Source: Polyangiaceae bacterium (GTDB taxonomy: Bacteria; Myxococcota_A; Polyangia; Polyangiales; Polyangiaceae). From it: a DNA stretch of 64,000 nucleotides. Position numbers and translations under genes: made by a program. The stretch is from contig JAHBVX010000003.1 in assembly GCA_019637295.1 (NCBI GenBank), positions 434,001-498,000 of the forward strand, read 5' to 3'. Each line of letters begins with the position of its first letter. Positions within the stretch are counted from its first letter, which is position 1. This document shows, piece by piece, positions 51,360-59,964 of this stretch. Below the pieces are notes generated by a model, which worked only from the letters and a program-made list of their open reading frames with translations, was not told where the DNA came from and did not search any database.

Positions 51360-52265
51360 TCACCGCATGCGTACGACCACCCGCTCCGGGTGGGCGGCGT
51401 TGTCCAGAAACACCACCCCCGGGGTGCGCCCACCCCCCGCCAACCGCTGCATCACGCGCTCGGCCATGAGCAGCTTCTTGCGCCACGGGCCGGCGCCGAG
51501 GTGCAGCGCGATGCCCCCCTTGCCCACGGTCAGGATGGCGTCGCCGCCCGGCGTCAGGTGCACCTCCTGCGCGGGGTGAGTCTTGCTGACCCCGATGCGC
51601 TCCCAGTGGCGCAGGATCTGAATACCGGTCGCCACCCGCTCGATCTCACGCGCACGGTCGCGCGCGATCTCCTTGGGATCGATCCCCGTGATCACCGGCA
51701 GGTCGAAGGGATCGCCGTCCTCCAGTCGCTTGAAGGGGTCCCCGGAGCGGGTGACGAGGTACATCTGGTCGCCGATGCTCGCGATCGCGGCGGCCTCCCG
51801 CTCGGCGATCTCCACGTGCAACGTCGCGGGCAACGAGCGGGTGATCTTGATCTCGCGGATCCACGGGTCTTCCAGCACGCGACGCTCGGCCAGCGCCGTG
51901 TCCACCGAGAAGATGTTGTCCCCTACCTTCACGCCCATCTGCTTGGCGATCTGGTCCTCGCCCCGCTTGCGCGCGCCCTGCACGTCGATGGTCTTTATCG
52001 CGAAGCGCGGCGTCGTCAGGGCGTAGCGGTGCGCACCCCACGCCACGCCGAGAGAGGCGGCGACGACCAAGCTCACGCCGGCGCCGAGCTTGGTGAAGGA
52101 CCACAGCTTGGCCAGCGCGCCCGGCGGCCCAGGCGGCACGCTGCGTCCCGCAGCGGAGCGGCGCGCCGCCACGCCCGGCGGCTCGGGGCTGTCGTCGCTG
52201 GTGAAGCCATCTTCCCGGGGCGCCGACACGTGGGCGCCATGCCGCGTCTTCTGTCTCCGACTCAT
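51360..52265 (-). CDS. ftsQ: Cell division protein FtsQ
   Basis: 301 residues: a Pro/Ser-rich cytoplasmic tail (1-50), one membrane helix (about 58-80), a POTRA domain (FAIKTIDVQGARKRGEDQI through PATLHVEIAERE) and the FtsQ beta domain. It links the early divisome to FtsL/FtsB and the septal synthase in the periplasm. Its ATG overlaps the murC stop (ATGA). No murB or ddl gene stands between murC and ftsQ. Confidence 0.95.
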   Translation of the reverse strand: MSRRQKTRHGAHVSAPREDGFTSDDSPEPPGVAARRSAAGRSVPPGPPGALAKLWSFTKLGAGVSLVVAASLGVAWGAHRYALTTPRFAIKTIDVQGARKRGEDQIAKQMGVKVGDNIFSVDTALAERRVLEDPWIREIKITRSLPATLHVEIAEREAAAIASIGDQMYLVTRSGDPFKRLEDGDPFDLPVITGIDPKEIARDRAREIERVATGIQILRHWERIGVSKTHPAQEVHLTPGGDAILTVGKGGIALHLGAGPWRKKLLMAERVMQRLAGGGRTPGVVFLDNAAHPERVVVRMR

Positions 52266-53650
52266 GGCTGACTGCCCCCGGGCTCGAGCGCGGCGGCCAC
52301 ATCCGCGAGCACTCGGTTGATGTCGCCCGCGCCCAGCGCGATCACCACGTCGCCGGGCTTGGCGAGGGCGGCCAGACGCGGCGCCAGCGCGGCGCGCTCG
52401 GCGACGTACTCGACGGCGTGGTGGCCATGGTCGGCGATGCCCCGCGCCAACCGCTCCGACGACGCCCCCTCGATGGGCGCTTCGCCCGCCGCGTAGACGT
52501 CAATCAACAGCACCGCGTCCGCGTCGTTGAAGGCTCGGCAGAACTCGTCGAACAGCTGCTGCGTTCGCGAGTAGCGGTGAGGCTGGAACGCAACGATCAC
52601 TCGCCCCGAGTAGGCGCCGCGAGCCGCGGCCAAGGTGGCCAGGATCTCGGCCGGGTGGTGGCCGTAGTCGTCTACCAGCGTGACGCCCGCGGGCTCACCC
52701 ACGATGCTGAAGCGACGCGCCACCCCCGTGAAGGACGCGAGCGCGTCCTTCACGACGTCGAGCGGGACTTCCAGCTCGTCCGCGACGGCGATGGCCGCGA
52801 GCGCGTTGAGCACGTTGTGCTGCCCCGGCATCTTGAGGGAGAACTCGCCCAGCGCCTGGCCGCGACCGAACACCAAGAAGCGCGAGAGCACCCCGGCCGC
52901 GCCGAGCCCTCGCGCGTGATAGTCGGCCTGGGGGCTGAGGCCGTAGGTCACGTGGCGGCGTCGGATCCGGGGCAACAGCTCCTGCACGTGCGGGTGATCC
53001 AGGCACAGCACCGCCAGGCCGTAGAACGGCACCTTCTCGATGAACTCCACGAACGCTTCCTTGAGACGCTCGTGGGTTCGATAGTGATCGAGGTGCTCCG
53101 GGTCGATGTTGGTGACCACCGCCACCGTGGGCGTGAGCCGCAGGAACGAGCCGTCGCTCTCGTCGGCCTCGGCCACCAAGAGGTCGCCGGCGCCCAGCCG
53201 CGCGTTCGAGCTGAGCTGCGCCATGCGCCCGCCGACCACGACAGTGGGGTCGAACCCCGCCGCGCGCAGCACGGTGGCCACCAGCGAGGTGGTCGTGGTC
53301 TTGCCGTGGGAGCCGGCGATGGCCACGCCGTACTTGACCCGCATGAGCTCCGCGAGCATCTCCGCGCGCGTGATGACCGGGATGCCCAAGCGGTGCGCCT
53401 CCGCCATCTCTGGGTTGTGCGACGCGATCGCGCTCGAGTAGACCACGACGTCCGCGCCAGCGACGTTCTCGCGCCGGTGCCCGACGTCGACGCGCACCCC
53501 CATGCGCTCGAGCCGGCCGGTGTTCTCGCCTTTTCGCAGATCCGAGCCGGACACATCGAACTCGAGCGTGCGCAGGATCTCGGCCAGCCCGCTCATGCCG
53601 ATGCCACCGACGCCGATGAAGTGTACGTGGCGCACGCGTCCGCGAAACAT
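52262..53650 (-). CDS. murC: UDP-N-acetylmuramate-L-alanine ligase MurC
   Basis: 462 residues from the ATG at 53650, at the family's usual start (VHFIGVGGIGMSGLAEIL); the frame upstream lies inside murG. The Mur ligase P-loop is GSHGKTTTTSLV. Central EADESDGSF and later DDYGHHPAEI are present. It adds L-alanine to UDP-MurNAc in the cytoplasm, using ATP. It starts 4 nt after the murG stop and overlaps ftsQ by 4 bp. Confidence 0.98.
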   Translation of the reverse strand: MFRGRVRHVHFIGVGGIGMSGLAEILRTLEFDVSGSDLRKGENTGRLERMGVRVDVGHRRENVAGADVVVYSSAIASHNPEMAEAHRLGIPVITRAEMLAELMRVKYGVAIAGSHGKTTTTSLVATVLRAAGFDPTVVVGGRMAQLSSNARLGAGDLLVAEADESDGSFLRLTPTVAVVTNIDPEHLDHYRTHERLKEAFVEFIEKVPFYGLAVLCLDHPHVQELLPRIRRRHVTYGLSPQADYHARGLGAAGVLSRFLVFGRGQALGEFSLKMPGQHNVLNALAAIAVADELEVPLDVVKDALASFTGVARRFSIVGEPAGVTLVDDYGHHPAEILATLAAARGAYSGRVIVAFQPHRYSRTQQLFDEFCRAFNDADAVLLIDVYAAGEAPIEGASSERLARGIADHGHHAVEYVAERAALAPRLAALAKPGDVVIALGAGDINRVLADVAAALEPGGSQP

Positions 53651-53654
53651 GGGC

Positions 53655-54818
53655 TCAGCCTGCCTCTCCGTGCTGGGCGACGCAGAGCGTCCCGTCTCGC
53701 TCACCGCCCGCCGGCGAGCGCGCCGCGAGCTCGCCCCGCTCGCTCGTCTTGCCGGCCAGCCGCAGTAGGTCCCGCGCCACGTCGAGGGCCGCGTCGGGTC
53801 GACCGAGGCCCCTGGCCGCCTGCGCCATGTGCTCGAGGCGATCCGGGTCGCCAAACAGCGCGTCGAGCTCCTGCGCGATGCGCTCGGAGCTCGCCTGGGC
53901 GTCGGCGACCAGCACGGCCGCGCCCGCGCCGGCGACCTCGGCTGCGTTGGCGCGCTGGTGGTCCCCCGCGGCGAACGGGTAAGGCACCAAGATGCTCGCG
54001 CGGCCCACCGCGCAGATCTCGCTCACGGCGCTCGCGCCACTGCGCGCGATGACTACGTCTGCCTCGGCCAGCGCCGCGGGCATGTCGTCGATGAACGGCG
54101 TCACGCGTACGTCGAGCCCACTCGCGACGCGGGCGTAGCGCTCGGTCACCGCGTCGACGTCGTTCTTACCGCACTGATGTAGGACGCTGACCGTAGACTG
54201 CGCTCGGCCAACGGCTTCAGGGACGTTCTCGTTGAGTCGGCGCGCGCCCTGACTACCGCCGAGCACCAACAGACGCGCGGGCCGACCCGAGCGCAGCGGC
54301 ACGGGACGGAAGTCACGTCGGATGGGCACGCCGTAGCGGCGCACCTTCCCGTGAGCGAAGTGCCCCTCGGCGCCCTCGAAGGCGGTGTACGCGCGCGACA
54401 CGACCGGCGCGACGAGCCGATTGGCGAGCCCCATCACGCTGTTGGGCTCGAGCAGGGCCAGGGGCACTCCGGTCAGGCGCGCGCAGAGCGACACCGGCCC
54501 TGCCGCGTAGCCACCGATGGACAGCACGGCGTCCGGCGCCAGGCGCGCGACGAGCGCACGAGCCTCGACCAGCGCGCCCAGGGCCCGGAGCGCGCCGCGC
54601 ACCGCGCCGAGCACCCCGCCGCCGCGCAGCGGCAACACGTCCATGAGCTCGAGGGGGTACCCCCGCGCCGGCACCACCCGCGTCTCCATGCCGCGAGCCG
54701 TGCCCACGAACACGATGTTCGCCGAGGGCTCGAGGGAGCGCACCGCGTCGGCCACGGCGACCAACGGGAACACGTGGCCGCCGGTGCCCCCGCCGGCGAA
54801 GAGCAGCGTCACCCTCAC
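53655..54818 (-). CDS. murG: Lipid II synthase MurG
   Basis: 387 residues from the GTG at 54818, which overlaps the ftsW stop as GTGA and places the loop FAGGGTGGHVFPL at residues 7-19. The C-terminal donor domain has VLGGSQGARRLN and SGASAVSEI. GT28 enzyme that adds GlcNAc from UDP-GlcNAc to lipid I at the inner leaflet. The terminal 30 or so residues beyond the core are charged and variable. Confidence 0.97.
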   Translation of the reverse strand: MRVTLLFAGGGTGGHVFPLVAVADAVRSLEPSANIVFVGTARGMETRVVPARGYPLELMDVLPLRGGGVLGAVRGALRALGALVEARALVARLAPDAVLSIGGYAAGPVSLCARLTGVPLALLEPNSVMGLANRLVAPVVSRAYTAFEGAEGHFAHGKVRRYGVPIRRDFRPVPLRSGRPARLLVLGGSQGARRLNENVPEAVGRAQSTVSVLHQCGKNDVDAVTERYARVASGLDVRVTPFIDDMPAALAEADVVIARSGASAVSEICAVGRASILVPYPFAAGDHQRANAAEVAGAGAAVLVADAQASSERIAQELDALFGDPDRLEHMAQAARGLGRPDAALDVARDLLRLAGKTSERGELAARSPAGGERDGTLCVAQHGEAG

Positions 54819-56059
54819 GCGACAGCCTCCTTCACACGCCGCGCCCTGTCGCCGTCCGGGGCCGAGAACCCGGCCTCGCTCATGAGCGTGGCGCTCGCCT
54901 CGGGGCACGCTCCCGGGTCGTCCACCCGGGAGTTGGCGGGGCCCAGCCGGGGCCGCGAGACGTTCAGCAGCACGCCCATCGCTGCCGCGTTCACCAGCAA
55001 GGACGAGCCACCGTAGCTGATGAACGGCAAGGTCAGCCCCTTGGTGGGCAAGATAGCCATGGCCACGGCCATGTTGATCAGCGCCTGGCAACCGAACAGC
55101 ACGCTGATCCCGAACGCGATGTACGAGCCGTAGTCGTCCTGGGCGGCCAGCGCGATGCGCACGCCTCGCGCGACGATCACCAGGTAGACCGCGGCCAGAC
55201 ACAAGACGCCGACGAACCCGAGCTCCTCGCCGATGATGGCGGAGATGAAGTCCGTGTGAGCCTCTGGCAGGTACAGGACCTGTAGGCCCTTGCCCAGACC
55301 GAGCCCCCAGATCTCTCCGCTGCCGAAGCTCATCACCGACTGGAAGGGCTGGTAGGCCAAATCCTGGCGGTGCTCCTCCATGTTGAACCAAGCGAGCATC
55401 CGCTCCCAGCGGTAGTTGGTGAAGCGCACCAGCCACACGGAGGCGCCGACGCCCACCATCGCTACGCCTAGCAAGTAGCCGAGACGTGCGCCTGCCACGA
55501 ACAGCAGGGTGAAGGTGAGGAACAACAGTACGACGGCACCGCCGAAGTCCGGCTGCTTGAGGCAGAGCATCATCAGCGCGCCGGCGGTGAGCAAGTGCGG
55601 CAGCATGCCGACGGAGAAGGACTTCACGCGCTCGCGCTTCTTCTCCAAGGAGTACGCGAGCCACAGCACGAGCGCGAGCTTGGCGGCCTCCGAGGGCTGC
55701 ACGTGAACGGGACCGAGGCGCAGCCAGCGCGCCGCACCACCACCCGTGTGACCGAAGCCGATCACCGAGAGCACCATCAGCGCGAACACCACGCCGAGCA
55801 CCGGGTAGGTGAGCGGGCGCAGCTTGTGGTAGTCGATGCGACTGACCACAATGATGGCGACGAGCCCGAGCGCAGCGTACACCCCCTGACGCTTGAGGAA
55901 GTACTGCGGGTCGCGGAACACGACGGTGGCCTCGATCACGCTGGCGCTGTACACCATGACCACGCCGAACCCGATCAAGGCCACGACCACGGCCGCGAGC
56001 ACCGGATCGACCCCGCCGAGACGCGTGGTGGTGCGCAAGTAGTTGACGACTCGATTCAT
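54815..56059 (-). CDS. ftsW: SEDS-family septal peptidoglycan polymerase FtsW
   Basis: 414 residues from the ATG at 56059, which overlaps the murD stop (ATGA); upstream in-frame residues belong to the murD region. Ten or so membrane helices are expected. SEDS landmarks are present: VYSAS after helix 1, the GLGLGKG loop with LYLPEAHTDFISAIIGEELG, and FISYGGSSLL near the end. It polymerises lipid II at the septum with FtsI. The 50-residue hydrophilic C-terminal extension is longer than in E. coli. Confidence 0.96.
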   Translation of the reverse strand: MNRVVNYLRTTTRLGGVDPVLAAVVVALIGFGVVMVYSASVIEATVVFRDPQYFLKRQGVYAALGLVAIIVVSRIDYHKLRPLTYPVLGVVFALMVLSVIGFGHTGGGAARWLRLGPVHVQPSEAAKLALVLWLAYSLEKKRERVKSFSVGMLPHLLTAGALMMLCLKQPDFGGAVVLLFLTFTLLFVAGARLGYLLGVAMVGVGASVWLVRFTNYRWERMLAWFNMEEHRQDLAYQPFQSVMSFGSGEIWGLGLGKGLQVLYLPEAHTDFISAIIGEELGFVGVLCLAAVYLVIVARGVRIALAAQDDYGSYIAFGISVLFGCQALINMAVAMAILPTKGLTLPFISYGGSSLLVNAAAMGVLLNVSRPRLGPANSRVDDPGACPEASATLMSEAGFSAPDGDRARRVKEAVA

Positions 56060-57396
56060 GCGCGGCTCTCCTCGGCTGGAGACTCGGGGAGCGCGCGCGC
56101 GGCGCGCGCGAAGCAATCCCCTCGATGGGCGTAGCTGTCGAACATGTCGAAGCTCGAGCACGCGGGGGACAGCAGCACCGCGTCCCCCGGACGGGCGAGC
56201 CGAAACGCCTCCGCCACCGCCTGCTCGAGACTGTCGGCGAAGCGGACGGGCACCGCGCTACCGATCGCGTCGGCGATGCGCCGCGCCGCCTCGCCGATCA
56301 GCACCACCGCGCGCCCCTTGCGCTGAAGCGCCGCGACCAGCGGCGCGTAGGAGCCGTGCTTGTCTCGCCCCCCGGCGATGAGCACGCCACGCTCCTCCAG
56401 CAAGCCATCGAGCGCGGTCACGCTCGCCCCAACGTTCGTCCCCTTCGAATCGTCGTAGAAGCGCACGCCCCCTCGCTGCGCGACGAGCGCCATGCGGTGG
56501 GGCAGCGGCTCGAAGCCTGCGAGACCAGCCTCGATCGCGGCGACCTCCACCCCGAGCGCGCGCGCCGCCGCGATCGCCGCTGCAGCGTTGAGCTGGTTGT
56601 GTCGCCCGTGCAGCTTGCCGCCGGCGAGGGAGAAGCGGGCCCCGCCGGCCGCCTCCACCACGACGCGGTCCTCGAGCACGTAGTCCCCGCTGGCGCCGAA
56701 GGTGATGACGCGGCCGCGCCCGCGCCGCGCCTGCGCCTCGCACAAGGCGTCGCCCGCCGGGACGATCGCCACGTCCTGGGGCAGCTGGTTCGCGAAGGCG
56801 TTACCCTTGGCTCGCGCGTAAGCGTCGAAGTCGGGGTAACGGTCCAGGTGATCTTCGGTGACGTTGAGGAGCACGCTCACTCGGGGCCGAAACGTCGCCG
56901 CGCGCTCCAGCTGGAAGCTCGAGACCTCCCACACCACGACGTCGTAGGCCTCGGAGGCGGCCTCGGCCGCCGGGATGCCCAGGTTGGCGCCGGCGAACAC
57001 CCGTCGCCCCGAGGCGGTGAGCAGCGCGGCCACCAGCGTGGTGGCGGTGCTCTTGCCGTTGGTCCCACCGACGGCGACGATGGGGGCCGTCACGAAGCGG
57101 CAGGCCAGCTCCAGCTCGCCGATGACCTCCACGCCCGCGCGCTCGGCGCGCTCGAGCTCGGGCAGCGCGCCCACCCCGGGCGACACGACGATCAGCTCCG
57201 CCGCGGCGAAGTCGACCTGGGCGTGGCCGCCGGCGAGCCGCTCGATGGGCAGCGCGCGCGCCTCCTCGCTCAGCGCGGCGAGCGGAGACCGATCGGTGCC
57301 GATCACCGTGGCGCCCTGGGCCAGACACAGGCGTGCAGCCGCGACGCCGCTCTTGCCGAGTCCCACCAGGATGACGCGCTTGCCCTTCAAATCCAT
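56056..57396 (-). CDS. murD: UDP-MurNAc-L-alanine-D-glutamate ligase MurD
   Basis: 446 residues. The N-terminal Rossmann-like VILVGLGKSGVAAARL binds the UDP part, GTNGKSTATTLVA is the ATP loop, and the C-terminal domain has DDSKGTNVGA, GGRDKHG and LSPACSSFDMFDSYAHRGD. It adds D-glutamate to UDP-MurNAc-L-Ala. It starts 4 nt after mraY and overlaps ftsW. Confidence 0.98.
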   Translation of the reverse strand: MDLKGKRVILVGLGKSGVAAARLCLAQGATVIGTDRSPLAALSEEARALPIERLAGGHAQVDFAAAELIVVSPGVGALPELERAERAGVEVIGELELACRFVTAPIVAVGGTNGKSTATTLVAALLTASGRRVFAGANLGIPAAEAASEAYDVVVWEVSSFQLERAATFRPRVSVLLNVTEDHLDRYPDFDAYARAKGNAFANQLPQDVAIVPAGDALCEAQARRGRGRVITFGASGDYVLEDRVVVEAAGGARFSLAGGKLHGRHNQLNAAAAIAAARALGVEVAAIEAGLAGFEPLPHRMALVAQRGGVRFYDDSKGTNVGASVTALDGLLEERGVLIAGGRDKHGSYAPLVAALQRKGRAVVLIGEAARRIADAIGSAVPVRFADSLEQAVAEAFRLARPGDAVLLSPACSSFDMFDSYAHRGDCFARAARALPESPAEESRA

Positions 57397-57400
57397 CAGG

Positions 57401-58531
57401 TCACCGCAACTTGAGCGACGAAAGGGCCAAGAGGGCCAAGAGAATGGAGACGATCCAGAAGCGGACGATGATGCGCGGCTCCGGCCAACCCTTCTTCTCG
57501 AAGTGGTGGTGGATGGGCGCCATCAGGAACACCCGCTTGCCGAACAGCTTGAAGCTGACGACCTGCGTGATGACGCTGACCGCCTCGAGCACGAACACAC
57601 CGCCGAGCAGCACGCTGAGCAGCTCGTTCTTGGTCAGCACCGCGAGCATCCCCAGGCCCCCGCCCAGGGACAACGAGCCCACGTCCCCCATGAACACTTG
57701 CGCCGGATAGGTGTTGTACCAGAGAAAGCCGATGCCGGCCCCGATCACCGCGGCGCCAAAGACAGAGAGCTCGGCCATCTCGGGGATGCCCGCGATGTCG
57801 AGGTAGCCAGCCAAGGGCCGGCCGAACAGCACCGAGCCGGCAATGTAGGCCCACACCATGTAGGTCCCGGCGTTGATCATGACCGGACCGATCGCCAGAC
57901 CATCGAGCCCGTCCGTCAGGTTCACGGCGTTGCTCGTGGCCACCACGACGAAAACCGCGAACACCACGTACAGCCACAGCGGCAGGTCGATGGGGTGCTT
58001 CTCGAACGCCAAGAACGGCACGCTCAGCCGGGTGCGGATGTCCACCCAGTTGCTCGGTACCCGCGCGCTGCCCAGGTACAGGTAACCGATCGCCGCGCCG
58101 CCGATCAGCGTCTGGCCGAGCAGCTTGTAGCGTCCCGGCAGGCCGCGGCTGTTCGAGCCCTGGATCTTCAGTCGGTCGTCGATGTAGCCGATGAGACCGT
58201 AGCCCGCCGTCACCGCCGCCGTCGCGACCACGAACACGTTCTGCACGTCCGCCCACAGCGCCGTGGGCACCAGCACCGCGAGCAAGATCAACGCACCACC
58301 CATGGTGGGCGTGCCCGCCTTGATCTTGTGGCTCTCCGGGCCTTCGTCCCGCACGACCTGGCCGATCTGCTTGGTCTGCAGGGTACGGATGAACCAGGGC
58401 GCCAGGATGAAGCACAAGAGCATGGCCGTGAGCGTGGCCATGATCGCGCGGAAGGGCGTGTACCTGAGCACGTTGAACGAGCTGGCCCAGCCGAACTTGG
58501 TACTGAGTGGATAGAGCAGCTCGTAGATCAT
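57401..58531 (-). CDS. mraY: Phospho-MurNAc-pentapeptide translocase MraY
   Basis: 376 residues, about ten membrane helices. The catalytic aspartates lie in GYIDDRLK and NLTDGLDGLA, the undecaprenyl-phosphate and Mg sites, and the HHHFEKKGWPE motif is intact. It transfers phospho-MurNAc-pentapeptide to undecaprenyl phosphate to make lipid I. Its ATG overlaps the murF stop (ATGA). Confidence 0.98.
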   Translation of the reverse strand: MIYELLYPLSTKFGWASSFNVLRYTPFRAIMATLTAMLLCFILAPWFIRTLQTKQIGQVVRDEGPESHKIKAGTPTMGGALILLAVLVPTALWADVQNVFVVATAAVTAGYGLIGYIDDRLKIQGSNSRGLPGRYKLLGQTLIGGAAIGYLYLGSARVPSNWVDIRTRLSVPFLAFEKHPIDLPLWLYVVFAVFVVVATSNAVNLTDGLDGLAIGPVMINAGTYMVWAYIAGSVLFGRPLAGYLDIAGIPEMAELSVFGAAVIGAGIGFLWYNTYPAQVFMGDVGSLSLGGGLGMLAVLTKNELLSVLLGGVFVLEAVSVITQVVSFKLFGKRVFLMAPIHHHFEKKGWPEPRIIVRFWIVSILLALLALSSLKLR

Positions 58532-59964
58532 CCGGCTCTCCCGATGGCGGACAACAGACCCCTCACGACTCGCTCGGCGCGCACGCCACGAGAGGCCTTG
58601 ACCAACACCACGTCGCCGGGCTCGAGCGAGGCGCGCACGATCGGCAGCGCCGCCTCGGCGTCGGCGACGAAGTCGGCCGCGAGGCCCGCTTGGCGCGCCG
58701 GCGCGACCATCCGTTCGGCGTCACCCGCCACGGCGATCAGGCGACGCGCCCCGAAGCCCGAGAGCTCACGCCCCACGCGCTCGTGCTCCGCCACGCTCGC
58801 CGCGCCGAGCTCGCGCATCTCGCCGAGCACGAGCACCAGCCCCGCGCCGCGGGCGCGCGCGAGCTCGGCCGCCGTGCCCACCGCGGCGAGCACGCTGGCG
58901 GGGTTGGCGTTGTAGGTGTCGTCGATCACCACCGAGCCGTCGGACAGCGCGATGGGGCGCAAGCGTCCGTCCTCGCCCACGGCGCCCGCGAAGGCTCGAG
59001 CCAGCGCCGCGGCGCCGAGCGGCTCGGCGACCAGCTGCTCGGCCACGGCGACCGCCGCGGCCGCCGCCAGGGCGCCAGGCAGCCCCATGAGCCCGACCTC
59101 GAAGCGCAGGGCCGCGCCGCGCGGGCTGCTGATCGTCAGCCGCGCACCGTCGAGGCCGCGCGCCTCGCGCTCCACCACGCGGTAGTCGGCCTCGGGGCTC
59201 GAGCCGTAGGCGAGTTGGCGCGGAGTGGGCGCGCGGCGCAGCTGCCTGAGCACCCGCTCGTCGTCGCTGTTGCCGATGGCGACGCCGTCGGCCGACAGCG
59301 CCTGCAGCAGCGCGCCCTCTTCGCGCTCTATGGCGTCGAGATCACCGAGCCCCTCGCTGTGCTCGATGTCGATGAGCGTGAGCACCGCGACGTCGGGCCG
59401 GGCGATGCGCGCCAGGGCTGCTACCTCTCCAGTCGCGTTCGTCCCGAGCTCCACGACCGCCACGCGGTGCTGCGGCGAGAGGCCCAGGAGCACGCGCGGC
59501 ACTCCGACGCGATTGTTGAGGTTGCCCGCGGCGGACAGCACCTGGCCGGGGAGCAAGGCTCCGAGCAGCGCCGCGACGCAGCTCTTGGTCGTGGTCTTGC
59601 CGGCGGAGCCGGCGATGGCGACGACCGTCGCCGGATGCCGCGCGCGGTGTGCGCGCCCAAGCTCGCCCAGGGCGTCCAGCGTCGAGTCCACGCGCACCAC
59701 CGCGATGCCCGTCGGGACGGACACGTCGCGCGACACGATCATCGCTCTGGCGCCGAGCTCGGCGGCCGTGGAGACGAAGTCGTGGCCGTCGAAGCGCTCT
59801 CCCTCGAGCGCGACGAACACCTTGTCCGCGAGGGACGCCCGGCTGTCGGTCTCGACGCCCGCCACCACCGCGTCCGGCTCGCCCGCGAGCAAGCGCCCCG
59901 AGGTCTCGCTCACGAGCTCGGCCACGGAGAAGCAGGCCTCGTTGGGCGGCAGCGGCGTCGCCAT
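58528..59964 (-). CDS. murF: UDP-MurNAc-tripeptide-D-Ala-D-Ala ligase MurF
   Basis: 478 residues from the ATG at 59964, which overlaps the murE stop by one base (TGATG). The ATP loop is GSAGKTTTKSCVA, with Ala where many MurF have Asn. Other motifs are VELGTNATGEV, the conserved DDTYNANPAS and LGEMRELG. It joins D-Ala-D-Ala to the UDP-MurNAc-tripeptide. The ddl gene that would supply the dipeptide is not in this part of the cluster. Confidence 0.97.
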   Translation of the reverse strand: MATPLPPNEACFSVAELVSETSGRLLAGEPDAVVAGVETDSRASLADKVFVALEGERFDGHDFVSTAAELGARAMIVSRDVSVPTGIAVVRVDSTLDALGELGRAHRARHPATVVAIAGSAGKTTTKSCVAALLGALLPGQVLSAAGNLNNRVGVPRVLLGLSPQHRVAVVELGTNATGEVAALARIARPDVAVLTLIDIEHSEGLGDLDAIEREEGALLQALSADGVAIGNSDDERVLRQLRRAPTPRQLAYGSSPEADYRVVEREARGLDGARLTISSPRGAALRFEVGLMGLPGALAAAAAVAVAEQLVAEPLGAAALARAFAGAVGEDGRLRPIALSDGSVVIDDTYNANPASVLAAVGTAAELARARGAGLVLVLGEMRELGAASVAEHERVGRELSGFGARRLIAVAGDAERMVAPARQAGLAADFVADAEAALPIVRASLEPGDVVLVKASRGVRAERVVRGLLSAIGRAG

